NCBI RefSeq assembly: GCF_003480255.1
Contig: NZ_QUIN01000005.1
Span: 1-64,000 of the forward strand
Origin: Erysipelatoclostridium sp. AM42-17
GTDB taxonomy: Bacteria; Bacillota_I; Bacilli_A; Erysipelotrichales; Coprobacillaceae
Direction of reading: 5' to 3'
Length of the DNA: 64,000 nucleotides
Position 1 is the first letter of the stretch, and every line of letters begins with the position of its first letter. The notes beneath the pieces are model-generated. The model was not told the DNA's origin. It was given only the letters and a program-made list of their open reading frames with translations, and ran no database searches. Positions 1 to 7,694 of the stretch are shown here, piece by piece. Made by a program: the position numbers and the translations under genes.

Positions 1-56
1 AACCACAAGATTTTGAAAAGCAGTTTCAAATATCATGGCTTGAAATAAAACCGAAG
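1..56 (+). other. 3' tail of an upstream gene (frame unresolved)
   Basis: The first bases probably hold the end of a gene that starts outside the window, because an intrinsic terminator follows at 57-79. One frame stops at 46-48, before the terminator. Another stays open through the terminator. Too little is visible to name a product or choose the frame. Confidence 0.25.
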
Positions 57-79
57 CGACTCATAAGAGTCGTTTTTTT
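57..79 (+). terminator. intrinsic terminator
   Basis: Stem CGACTC / GAGTCG with loop ATAA, followed by seven T. It ends the upstream transcription unit before the merR gene at 136. Confidence 0.8.
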
Positions 80-85
80 GTCTAT

Positions 86-117
86 AACTCTCTTTTAACA
101 TGAGAGTTTGTTATAAT
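86..117 (+). promoter_or_regulatory. promoter with inverted repeat upstream of the first merR gene
   Basis: An inverted repeat AACTCTC-N9-GAGAGTT (86-108) sits directly upstream of a TATAAT -10 box (112-117). The half-site ACTCTC recurs in the promoter of the next gene (982-1002), which suggests that both are bound by the MerR protein encoded at 136. No good -35 box is seen. Autoregulation is inferred. Confidence 0.5.
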
Positions 118-135
118 AGAATAGAGGTGATTTGA

Positions 136-978
136 ATGAAAAATAACTATTTAAGTATAGGCGAAATGGCTAAAATGAATCATACAACAATTTCTACACT
201 ACGTTTATATGATGAAATGGATTTATTAAAACCAGCATATGTTAATGAGGCAACAAATTATCGTTACTACGATATCAAACAAAATGCTAGATTAGATTTA
301 ATTCAATATATGAAAGAATTACAAATGAATTTAAAAGAAATTAAAGAATTATTAGATAAAGAAGATGTGAATTTAATTGAAGCAATCTTAATTAAAAAGA
401 AGCAACAATTAGTAGAAGAAATAGATAAATTGGAAATGACAAAAGATGCTATCACACGTACAATTTACAGTTTAGAAAGATTTCGTAAATCACCTCGATC
501 AGGCACAATGACATTAGAATATATTGATCGAAGAAGAATTTATTCGATGAATACAGATTTAAATTTTTACGAGTATGATATTGACGTTTACGAATCTATT
601 TTAAATCAATTAAAAAATGATTTGGTAAAACATCATTATCCTCAAATTTATTATTGTAATGCTGGAACTTTTTTGAAGAAAGAAGACTTTATTCATCAAA
701 ATTTTGTTTCTCATGAGATTTTTGTTTTTGTGGATGACCATTTTCCCAAAAAAGAAGATATAAAGATTATTGAAAATGGAATGTATGCTTGTATTTATTT
801 AGATGATTTTCATAAAGAAGTAGATTATGCAAAAAAATTACTTCATTACTGTCAAGAGAATAATTTTAATATATGTGGGGATTATATATGCGAGGTGCTA
901 AGTGAATTGAGTATTTTTGATCATAATGAACGATCTATGTTTTTAAGATTACAAGTTCCAGTTTCTTTTAATAAGTAA
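136..978 (+). CDS. MerR family transcriptional regulator with effector-binding domain
   Basis: Residues 1-75 form a MerR-type winged helix-turn-helix (YLSIGEMAK, then TLRLYDEMDLLKP and NYRYYD). A helical linker follows at about 80-115. The C-terminal region of about 150 residues matches the size of the GyrI-like ligand-binding domain of BmrR-type regulators. At 280 residues it is of the effector-binding MerR class rather than a short metal sensor. The gene lies 61 bp upstream of a diaminopentanoate dehydrogenase-like gene whose promoter has the long spacer typical of MerR activation, so that gene is its likely target. The ligand cannot be read from the sequence. The ATG at 136 has a GAGGTGA ribosome binding site. 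Confidence 0.85.
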   Translation: MKNNYLSIGEMAKMNHTTISTLRLYDEMDLLKPAYVNEATNYRYYDIKQNARLDLIQYMKELQMNLKEIKELLDKEDVNLIEAILIKKKQQLVEEIDKLEMTKDAITRTIYSLERFRKSPRSGTMTLEYIDRRRIYSMNTDLNFYEYDIDVYESILNQLKNDLVKHHYPQIYYCNAGTFLKKEDFIHQNFVSHEIFVFVDDHFPKKEDIKIIENGMYACIYLDDFHKEVDYAKKLLHYCQENNFNICGDYICEVLSELSIFDHNERSMFLRLQVPVSFNK

Positions 979-1009
979 TTGACTCTCATCTTGAATGAGG
1001 GTTTATGAT
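979..1009 (+). promoter_or_regulatory. MerR-type promoter with 19-bp spacer and dyad operator
   Basis: TTGACT (979-984) and TATGAT (1004-1009) are separated by 19 bp. The dyad ACTCTCAT-N5-ATGAGGGT (982-1002) fills the spacer. An over-long 19-bp spacer with an operator between the boxes is the hallmark of promoters activated by MerR proteins through DNA twisting. The half-site resembles the repeat upstream of the merR gene at 136. Confidence 0.7.
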
Positions 1010-1039
1010 TAATTTGAAGATAAAAGGAGGAATCATGTG

Positions 1040-2065
1040 ATGGAAAAAATTAAAGTAGTACAATATGGATGTGGAAAGATGGCTAAATACATTATTCGTT
1101 ATTTATATGAAAATGGAGCGATGATTGTTGGTGCTATTGATACTAATCCAAATTTAATTGGTCAAGATATTGGAGATTTTGCTGGATTAGGTGTAAAGAC
1201 TGGTGTTTGTATTAGTGATAAGGCAGATGAAGTATTAGATAATACAGATCCAGATATTGCGGTTGTAACATTGTTTAGCTTAGTAAGTGATTGTTTTGAT
1301 CATTACGTTAAGTGTTTATCAAGAGGAATTAGTGTTATTTCAACTTGTGAGGAAGCAACATATAGTTGGACAACTGATTCAGTTAGAACTAATAAATTAG
1401 ATGTTATCGCTAAAGAAAATGGATGTACATTTGTTGGTAGTGGTATGGAGGATATTTTCTGGGTAAATATGGTAGGACTTGTTGCTGGAGGATGTCATAC
1501 AATTAATAAAATTGAAGGGGCAGTAAGTTATAATGTTGAAGACTATGGACTTGCTTTAGCTAAAGCTCATGGTGTAGGATTAACTCCTGAAGAATTTGAA
1601 GCTAGTATTGCCCACCCTGAAGAAATCGAACCATCTTATGTATGGAATTCTAATGAAGCTCTAGCAGCACGTATGGGATGGACTATTAAATCACAAACTC
1701 AAAAATGTGTTCCTTATTTTCATGAAACAGATTTATATTCATCTACGTTAGGAAAAACGATTCCAAAGGGAAACTGCATTGGTATGGCTGCCGTTGTTAC
1801 AACAGAAACATTCCAAGGACCAATTATTGAAACACAATGTATTGGTAAAGTATATGGACCAGATGATGGAGATATGTGTGATTGGAAAATTACAGGAGAA
1901 CCAGATACTGAATTCCATGTTGTCAAACCAGCTACAGTAGAGCATACATGTGCTACAATAGTTAATCGTATTCCTACTGTTTTAACGGCACCTGCTGGAG
2001 TTGTAACAGTGAATGATTTAGACCGTATAGAATATTTAACATATCCAATGGAATATCATTTATAA
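1040..2065 (+). CDS. 2,4-diaminopentanoate dehydrogenase-like oxidoreductase
   Basis: The N-terminus has a Rossmann nucleotide-binding fold ([13 protein letters not shown]) like dihydrodipicolinate reductase. Overall length (341 residues) and features such as [10 protein letters not shown] and GSGMEDIFW fit the NAD(P)-dependent 2,4-diaminopentanoate dehydrogenase (Ord) family of ornithine fermentation. The usual partner genes of that pathway (ornithine aminomutase, OrtAB thiolase) are not in the window, so the substrate may differ. The ATG at 1040 is preferred over an in-frame GTG three bases earlier because AAGGAGG at 1024-1030 is correctly spaced. An ATG at 1035 runs straight into TGA. Likely controlled by the upstream MerR protein. 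Confidence 0.7.
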   Translation: MEKIKVVQYGCGKMAKYIIRYLYENGAMIVGAIDTNPNLIGQDIGDFAGLGVKTGVCISDKADEVLDNTDPDIAVVTLFSLVSDCFDHYVKCLSRGISVISTCEEATYSWTTDSVRTNKLDVIAKENGCTFVGSGMEDIFWVNMVGLVAGGCHTINKIEGAVSYNVEDYGLALAKAHGVGLTPEEFEASIAHPEEIEPSYVWNSNEALAARMGWTIKSQTQKCVPYFHETDLYSSTLGKTIPKGNCIGMAAVVTTETFQGPIIETQCIGKVYGPDDGDMCDWKITGEPDTEFHVVKPATVEHTCATIVNRIPTVLTAPAGVVTVNDLDRIEYLTYPMEYHL

Positions 2066-2066
2066 T

Positions 2067-2115
2067 AAAAAGGTATCAATTAAAGATAGGTAATTCTTTA
2101 TATTGATACCTTTTT
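2067..2115. terminator. bidirectional terminator between convergent genes
   Basis: A 14-bp stem with arms at 2067-2080 and 2102-2115 (AAAAAGGTATCAAT and its complement) is flanked by A and T runs. It can end both the dehydrogenase gene and the convergent merR gene. Confidence 0.75.
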
Positions 2116-2124
2116 ATGAGAAAA

Positions 2125-2580
2125 TTAATTTTCATTAACTCTTTGTAACATAGTTCTTGTTTGACTGTGTTTCTTTGATAATTGATCATCAGGCATATTT
2201 TTAACAGCTTCAGATGATCCTTTTTCTTTAGCTGTTTGATAAAACCAGCATTTATAATCAACTACATCTAAAGCATTATTAATTTCTTTTATTTTTTGTT
2301 TTAAAACTTCTTTTTGATGTAACATCATTTCTAATCTTTGATCAAGGGTTTGATCTCCTTGCATTGCTAAATCAATATAGTCTTTAATTTCATCTAAAGA
2401 CAAACCTGTTTTTTTAAGACATCCAATCACTCTTAACCATTCATAATCTTTTTCTTGAAATAAACGGACACCACTTTTAGAACGTTCAACAAAAGGAAGC
2501 AATCCTTGGCTATCATAATAACGAATGGTCGATGCAGGAATATTCAGTTGTTTTGCCATTTCTCCAATAGTATAAATCAT
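2125..2580 (-). CDS. MerR family transcriptional regulator (AdhR/NmlR-like)
   Basis: This 151-residue protein has the MerR helix-turn-helix at its N-terminus (MIYTIGEMAKQLNIPASTIR, then YYDSQGLLP). A dimerisation coiled coil (about 80-115) and a short tail follow. The size and the block at 55-75 (CLKKTGLSLDEIKDYIDL) fit the AdhR/NmlR-type group, which responds to aldehydes or thiol stress in other Firmicutes. The tail has one cysteine (CWFYQTAKEKG), a context common in this group. It is convergent with the dehydrogenase gene and divergent from the radical SAM gene at 2695. Its target is not evident. A GGAGG site lies upstream of the ATG. Confidence 0.85.
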   Translation of the reverse strand: MIYTIGEMAKQLNIPASTIRYYDSQGLLPFVERSKSGVRLFQEKDYEWLRVIGCLKKTGLSLDEIKDYIDLAMQGDQTLDQRLEMMLHQKEVLKQKIKEINNALDVVDYKCWFYQTAKEKGSSEAVKNMPDDQLSKKHSQTRTMLQRVNEN

Positions 2581-2694
2581 TTCCTTTTCCTCCTTAAAGT
2601 AACTTAAAGATATTATAGATGGTTAAAGAGTATAAATCAAGTGCTACTATACATTTAATATAAGTCATGTCATAATACAAAAAAGGAGAAATTT

Positions 2695-3561
2695 ATGCAC
2701 TATATTCAATGTAAAACAATTTTATCTGCTAATCAAGGAATGAACTTATATCGTGGTTGTAGTCATGGTTGCATATATTGTGATTCTCGATGTGAATGTT
2801 ATCAAATGGACCATTCATTTGAAGATATCGCAGTTAAAGAAAATGCTTTGGAAGTATTAGAACTGGCTCTAATGAAGAAAAAGAAGAAGACAATGATAGG
2901 GATGGGAGCTATGAGTGATCCCTATATGCCATTAGAAAATCAATTATTTTATACTAGAAAAGCTTTACAGCTTGCATTAAAGTATCAATATGGTATTACT
3001 TTAATTACCAAGTCGAATCTTGTTTTAAGGGATTTAGATTTATTAAAACAAATTAATCAACAAACTAAATGCGTGATTCAAATGACACTGACGACTTATG
3101 ATGAAAACCTTTGTAAAATATTAGAACCTCATGTTTGTTCTACTAAGGAAAGATTTGAAACTTTAAAAATATTGCATCAAGCAGAAATTGAAACTGTTGT
3201 ATGGTTAACGCCTATTTTACCTTTTATTAATGATAATCTTGAAAATCTAAAAGGAATTCTAGATTACTGTCGACAGGCACATGTTAAAGGGATTATTTGT
3301 TTTGATATGGGAGTGACTTTAAGAAAAGGAAATCGTGAATATTTTTATCAACAATTAGATCGTTATTTTCCTAAGATGAAGGAAAAGTATATGAAAACGT
3401 ATGGCGAGGCTTATATTTTAAGTAGTCCTCATAATCAAGAATTAATGGATTATTTTATTAAGTATTGTAAAAAATATCACATCATGTATGATCATCAACA
3501 AATTTTTGCTTATTTAAAGCATTATGAACAAAAACAATTTCAACAACTTCAGTTGTTTTAA
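2695..3561 (+). CDS. SPL-like radical SAM protein
   Basis: The N-terminal motif RGCSHGCIYC (about residues 20-29) has the CxxxCxxC arrangement that binds the radical SAM [4Fe-4S] cluster. The rest (MGAMSDPYMPLE, TKSNLVLRD, TPILPFIND) matches the SplB-related family of uncharacterised radical SAM proteins, often annotated as SPL family or Rv2578c-like. At 288 residues it is somewhat shorter than true spore photoproduct lyase, so DNA photoproduct repair should not be assumed, although the neighbouring Y-family polymerase makes a DNA-repair context possible. The 3' end overlaps the convergent repressor gene by four bases. Confidence 0.75.
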   Translation: MHYIQCKTILSANQGMNLYRGCSHGCIYCDSRCECYQMDHSFEDIAVKENALEVLELALMKKKKKTMIGMGAMSDPYMPLENQLFYTRKALQLALKYQYGITLITKSNLVLRDLDLLKQINQQTKCVIQMTLTTYDENLCKILEPHVCSTKERFETLKILHQAEIETVVWLTPILPFINDNLENLKGILDYCRQAHVKGIICFDMGVTLRKGNREYFYQQLDRYFPKMKEKYMKTYGEAYILSSPHNQELMDYFIKYCKKYHIMYDHQQIFAYLKHYEQKQFQQLQLF

Positions 3562-4151
3562 TAAATGTTTTTACAAAAGAGAACTTTACCAATAATATGT
3601 AATGGATATTTGTCAATTTCTTGTGAATTAAAAGTACGAGTAGGATATTGAGGATTACTTGCGACCAGAGAAATTTTATCCTGCTCTTTTTTATATATTT
3701 TAACCGTCACTTCTTGATCTATTAAAGCAACAACGATGTCACCATTGTTTACATTTGTTGTTGCTTTAACATAAATTAAAGAACCATCAATGATACCAGA
3801 AGGAAGCATTGAATCACCGGAAACCTTTAAAAAGAAATCCCCTTTTTCATACTCATCTAAAGTACAGGCTTCCATTCCTAAATAATTTTCTTCTAAATAC
3901 ATATCATACCCTGCTTTAACGTGACCTAATATCGGTCTTTTTAAATCAACGGCTTGTCCTTGCAAGATAGCTTGAATATCGTAACCTAAAATATGACTTA
4001 TTCTTTGAGCTGTTTCATCTTGAATAGACCTAATTTCTCCTCTTAACCAACGACAAACTGTATTGTGGCTTACACCAAACAAATGGGCGAGTTCTTTGTT
4101 ATTGTAACCACATCTTCTTTTATATTCTCTTAATATATCTTGTAATTCCAT
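3558..4151 (-). CDS. LexA-like XRE/S24 autocleaving repressor
   Basis: Residues 5-60 form an XRE helix-turn-helix (NNKELAHLFGVSHNTVCRWL). The C-terminal half is an S24/LexA peptidase domain with a candidate Ala80-Gly81 cleavage site, catalytic Ser114 (SGDSM) and Lys151. All parts needed for RecA-stimulated self-cleavage are therefore present. It is divergent from a Y-family polymerase operon, and a perfect inverted repeat lies in the shared promoter region. By analogy with LexA and with HdiR-type repressors, DNA damage would trigger cleavage and derepress the polymerase. Its HTH is XRE-type, unlike canonical LexA, so it is a dedicated local switch rather than the global SOS repressor. Confidence 0.85.
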   Translation of the reverse strand: MELQDILREYKRRCGYNNKELAHLFGVSHNTVCRWLRGEIRSIQDETAQRISHILGYDIQAILQGQAVDLKRPILGHVKAGYDMYLEENYLGMEACTLDEYEKGDFFLKVSGDSMLPSGIIDGSLIYVKATTNVNNGDIVVALIDQEVTVKIYKKEQDKISLVASNPQYPTRTFNSQEIDKYPLHIIGKVLFCKNIY

Positions 4152-4209
4152 ATGTCTACCTCTTTTTTTGATAGTATTATTTTATAATAAATGAGATAAA
4201 AAATAAACG

Positions 4210-4255
4210 AAGTATACATAATAAGATTGATTATGTATACTTTTTGTATCATAAT
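4210..4255. promoter_or_regulatory. inverted-repeat operator and promoter of the polymerase operon
   Basis: Two perfect 13-bp arms (AAGTATACATAAT at 4210-4222 and its complement at 4230-4242) flank a 7-bp spacer. The right arm overlaps the -35 box TTGATT (4227-4232) of a promoter whose -10 is CATAAT (4250-4255, 17-bp spacing). Binding there would block transcription of the polymerase gene at 4273. The S24 repressor encoded at 4151 is the obvious candidate ligand. Confidence 0.75.
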
Positions 4256-4272
4256 AAAAAAGAAAGGAGGAA

Positions 4273-5754
4273 ATGATGAAAGAAAATATTTATGCAGCCA
4301 TTGATTTAAAATCTTTTTTTGCTTCTGTAGAATGTAAGGAAAGGGAATTAGACCCGCTTACGACTCATTTAGTTGTCGCTGATGAAAGTAGAAGTGCAAA
4401 AACGATTTGTTTAGCTGTAACACCTTCATTAAAAGCTTATGGTATTTCTTCAAGAGCAAGGCTATTTGAAGTCATTCAACAAGTTAAAAAGATAAACCAA
4501 GATAGAATAAAAAAAGCACCACGATATATGTTTACAGGAAAATCCACCAGTGCTAAAGAACTTAATAAAAATCCTGGTTTAGAATTGGATTATGTCATCG
4601 CTCCTCCACAGATGGCAAAATACATAGAATACAGTAAAAGAATATATCAAATTTATTTAAAGTATGTATCAAGCCAAGATATTCATGTTTATTCGATAGA
4701 TGAAGTTTTTATAGATATTACGCATTATTTATCTATTTATCAATGTGATGGATATCAATTAGTAAAAAAAATAATACAAGATATTTATGCGGAAACGGGT
4801 ATTACAGCCACCGCAGGTCTAGGAACAAATCTTTATCTAGCTAAGGTGGCTATGGATATTCAAGCTAAGCATATTCAACCCGGTCAAGATGGTGAAAGAA
4901 TAGCCTACTTAAATGAGTTGACTTATCGTCAATATTTGTGGAAACATCAACCACTTACGGATTTTTGGCGGGTAGGAAGAGGCTATGCAAGTAAGTTAGC
5001 GTCTTTCAATATTTATACAATGGAAGATATTGCACGTTGTTCGTTAGAAAACGAAGATGTGCTTTATCAACTATTTGGGGTCAATGCAGAATTGCTTATT
5101 GATCATGCTTGGGGATATGAGCCTTGTACTATACAAGATATTAAATCTTATCAGCCAATGTCTAAAAGTATTGGCTCAGGACAAGTTTTACATCATCCTT
5201 ATTCTTATGAAAAAGCAAAACTGATTGTTAAAGAGATGATGGATTTATTAGCTTTAAAAATGGTAGAAAAGAATATTGTAGGTAAAAAATTAGTGTTAAC
5301 GATAGGTTATGATAAGGATAATCAAAATTATACAGGAGAGGTTAAAGAGGATTTTTATGGTAGAAAGATACCTAAACATGCTCATGGTACAATTGATTTA
5401 CCACAAATGACAGCATCATCTAAATTGATGATGGAAGCAATCGTGACTTTATTTGAACGGATTGTAGATGCTTCATTACTAATAAGAAGAATTAATATTA
5501 CGGTTTGTCATCTAGACTATTATCAAGAAGATTTACATCATTATGTACAATATCATTTATTTGAAGATCTTTCATTACAAGAACAAAAATATCAAACAAT
5601 GCAACAATCATTAAAAGAAGAAAGAAAACTTCAACAAGCAATGATCACTATAAAAAATAAATATGGCAAAAATGCCATATTAAAAGGAATGAACTTACAA
5701 GAGGGTGCCACAACCAAAGATAGAAATAATCAAATAGGAGGACATAAAGCATGA
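4273..5754 (+). CDS. Y-family DNA polymerase (UmuC/YqjW-like)
   Basis: A translesion DNA polymerase. The N-terminal catalytic motif AIDLKSFFASVE and the palm motif SIDEVFIDIT supply the metal-binding acidic residues. A helix-hairpin-helix region (DFWRVGRGYASKLASFNI) and a little-finger domain follow. The 493-residue length and the insertion between fingers and palm (around residues 75-125) match the UmuC/YqjW/UvrX branch rather than DinB. A strong AAAGGAGG precedes two adjacent ATGs (4273, 4276). It overlaps the YolD-like gene by four bases (ATGA), so the two are coupled. Expression is probably under the divergent S24 repressor. Confidence 0.9.
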   Translation: MMKENIYAAIDLKSFFASVECKERELDPLTTHLVVADESRSAKTICLAVTPSLKAYGISSRARLFEVIQQVKKINQDRIKKAPRYMFTGKSTSAKELNKNPGLELDYVIAPPQMAKYIEYSKRIYQIYLKYVSSQDIHVYSIDEVFIDITHYLSIYQCDGYQLVKKIIQDIYAETGITATAGLGTNLYLAKVAMDIQAKHIQPGQDGERIAYLNELTYRQYLWKHQPLTDFWRVGRGYASKLASFNIYTMEDIARCSLENEDVLYQLFGVNAELLIDHAWGYEPCTIQDIKSYQPMSKSIGSGQVLHHPYSYEKAKLIVKEMMDLLALKMVEKNIVGKKLVLTIGYDKDNQNYTGEVKEDFYGRKIPKHAHGTIDLPQMTASSKLMMEAIVTLFERIVDASLLIRRINITVCHLDYYQEDLHHYVQYHLFEDLSLQEQKYQTMQQSLKEERKLQQAMITIKNKYGKNAILKGMNLQEGATTKDRNNQIGGHKA

Positions 5755-6152
5755 AAGAAGATCTTTATACAATTAAACGTCCATTATCTAAAAATCATCA
5801 ACCGATGTCTAGAAAAGCAAGAGCAGCTCAATTTGCTCCTTTTTCAGCTTTAGATGGTCATAGTGATGAAATTATAGAAGCAAGTCGTTATACTACTTTA
5901 AAGAAGCAGTTAGATGAAGATCAAAAAGCACAATTAGATTATCAATTACAAGATTTACAAGAAAATTTAGAAACCAATCCTTTAGTAGGAGTTTGTTATT
6001 TTATTAAAGATCAAAGAAAAGCAGGGGGACAATATTTATATCACAAAAATTATATTAAAAAGATTAATCTTGATCAAAAATATCTATTATTTAAAGATGA
6101 AACACTTATTCCATTTGATACTATTTATCAAATAGAAATAAAAAAAGCATAA
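5751..6152 (+). CDS. YolD-like protein
   Basis: This 133-residue protein carries the typical YolD N-terminus (NHQPMSRKARAAQFAPFSAL) and the C-terminal pair of motifs in which an imidazole-like DNA-binding fold ends in IPFDTIYQIEI. Genes of this family usually lie directly behind umuC-type polymerases (yqjX behind yqjW in Bacillus subtilis) and are thought to play a UmuD-like accessory role. That role is not firmly proven. Here the start overlaps the polymerase stop by ATGA, which supports co-translation. Confidence 0.85.
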   Translation: MKEDLYTIKRPLSKNHQPMSRKARAAQFAPFSALDGHSDEIIEASRYTTLKKQLDEDQKAQLDYQLQDLQENLETNPLVGVCYFIKDQRKAGGQYLYHKNYIKKINLDQKYLLFKDETLIPFDTIYQIEIKKA

Positions 6153-6215
6153 TATAATTTGTTGAAAATAAGAGGGAGGTGTATACTTTATATAAAGTTT
6201 AAAGGAGGCTTTTTT

Positions 6216-7589
6216 ATGTACGCAAAAAATAGTTGGAAAAAATATCAAGAACAAGATCATGGTGTTGAAGATGTTTTTGCATTTAATGAACTTTATAAAG
6301 ATTTTATTACAAAAGGAAAAACAGAACGTGCTTGTGTAAAAGAAGCATTATCATTAGCGAAACAAGCTGGTTTTAAATCGTTAGATGAGTATGATCAATT
6401 AAAAATAGGGGATAAAGTTTATGTAGTGAATAAAGAAAAAAATATTGCTTTATTTGTTATTGGTGAAAGACCTTTAGAGGAAGGATTACGTATATTAGGG
6501 GCACATATTGATTCACCACGTTTAGATTTAAAACAAAATCCTCTTTATGAATCAGAAGGATTTGCATTAGCTGATACACATTATTATGGTGGTATTAAAA
6601 AATATCAATGGGTAACTATTCCTTTATCTTTATATGGGGTTGTTGTTAAAAAAGATGGTGAAGTTGTAGATATTGTTATTGGAGAAGATGAAAATGATCC
6701 AGTAGTAGGAATTAGTGATTTATTAATTCATTTATCAGCTACCCAATTAGATAAAAAAGCAGCTAAAGTAATTGAAGGTGAAGATTTAGATATTACACTA
6801 GGTAATATGCCATTAAATAATGAAGAAAAAGATGCCGTTAAAGCATCCATTTTAAAATTATTAAAAGAAAAATATGGTATTGAAGAAGAAGATTTTTTAA
6901 GTGCTGAAATAGAAATTGTACCAACCGGTAAAGCAAGAGATTATGGTATTGATCGTTCTATGGTAGCAGGATATGGTCATGATGATCGTGTTTGTGCTTA
7001 TACTTCTTTAAAAGCTATTTTGGATATTGATACTTGTCGTTATACAAGTTGCGTTATTTTAGTTGATAAAGAAGAAATAGGTAGTGTAGGAGCAACAGGC
7101 GCACAATCTTTATTCTTTGAAAATACAATTGGTCAATTATTATATAAAATGTCCATCGATAGTTTTATTAAAACAAGAATGACATTAGAGAATTCAATGA
7201 TGTTATCAAGCGATGTTTCGGCTGGGGTCGATCCTTTATATTTATCAGTTAATGATAAAAAGAATGCTGCTTATTTAGGAAATGGTATTGTTTTTAATAA
7301 ATATACTGGGGCAAGAGGTAAATCAGGAAGTAATGATGCAATGCCAGAATTTATGGCGCGTTTACGTCATATTTTAGATAAACAAAATATTCATTATCAA
7401 ACTGCAGAATTAGGAAAAGTAGACCAAGGTGGTGGCGGAACGATTGCCTATATTTTAGGTAATTATAATATGCAAGTGATTGATGCAGGTATTGCTGTAT
7501 TAAACATGCATTCGCCAATGGAAATTGTAAGTAAAGTAGATGTTTATGAAACATATCAAGCGTATAAAACTTTCTTAAAAGATGCATAA
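6216..7589 (+). CDS. M18 family aminopeptidase
   Basis: A cytosolic zinc aminopeptidase of 457 residues from the chosen start. Metal- and active-site regions are visible: GAHIDSPRLDLK (first His and Asp), LVDKEEIGS (Glu pair), YGHDDRVCAY, and a C-terminal NMHSPMEIVSK with the last His ligand. These are the M18 (aspartyl aminopeptidase, Ape1/ApeA) motifs. The ATG at 6216 follows AAAGGAGG at 6201-6208. An upstream TTG at 6159 in the same frame would add 19 unconserved residues and is rejected. A strong hairpin terminator follows. Confidence 0.9.
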   Translation: MYAKNSWKKYQEQDHGVEDVFAFNELYKDFITKGKTERACVKEALSLAKQAGFKSLDEYDQLKIGDKVYVVNKEKNIALFVIGERPLEEGLRILGAHIDSPRLDLKQNPLYESEGFALADTHYYGGIKKYQWVTIPLSLYGVVVKKDGEVVDIVIGEDENDPVVGISDLLIHLSATQLDKKAAKVIEGEDLDITLGNMPLNNEEKDAVKASILKLLKEKYGIEEEDFLSAEIEIVPTGKARDYGIDRSMVAGYGHDDRVCAYTSLKAILDIDTCRYTSCVILVDKEEIGSVGATGAQSLFFENTIGQLLYKMSIDSFIKTRMTLENSMMLSSDVSAGVDPLYLSVNDKKNAAYLGNGIVFNKYTGARGKSGSNDAMPEFMARLRHILDKQNIHYQTAELGKVDQGGGGTIAYILGNYNMQVIDAGIAVLNMHSPMEIVSKVDVYETYQAYKTFLKDA

Positions 7590-7600
7590 AAATAGGATGT

Positions 7601-7636
7601 AAAAGGTATGCTTTATTTAAAAAGTATACCTTTTTT
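7601..7636 (+). terminator. intrinsic terminator
   Basis: A stem built from AAAAGGTAT and its near complement ATACCTTTT, with an inner CTTT/AAAG extension, is followed by a T run. It separates the aminopeptidase from glgP. Confidence 0.75.
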
Positions 7637-7694
7637 CTTTTAAAGAGAAAAAATATGGTAAAATGATAAAAAGAAGCCATAAAGGAGGGGTCAC

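Noticed and set aside
2695..3561. True spore photoproduct lyase
   Set aside because: The radical SAM motif is present, but length and C-terminal features fit the broader SPL-related family rather than SplB.
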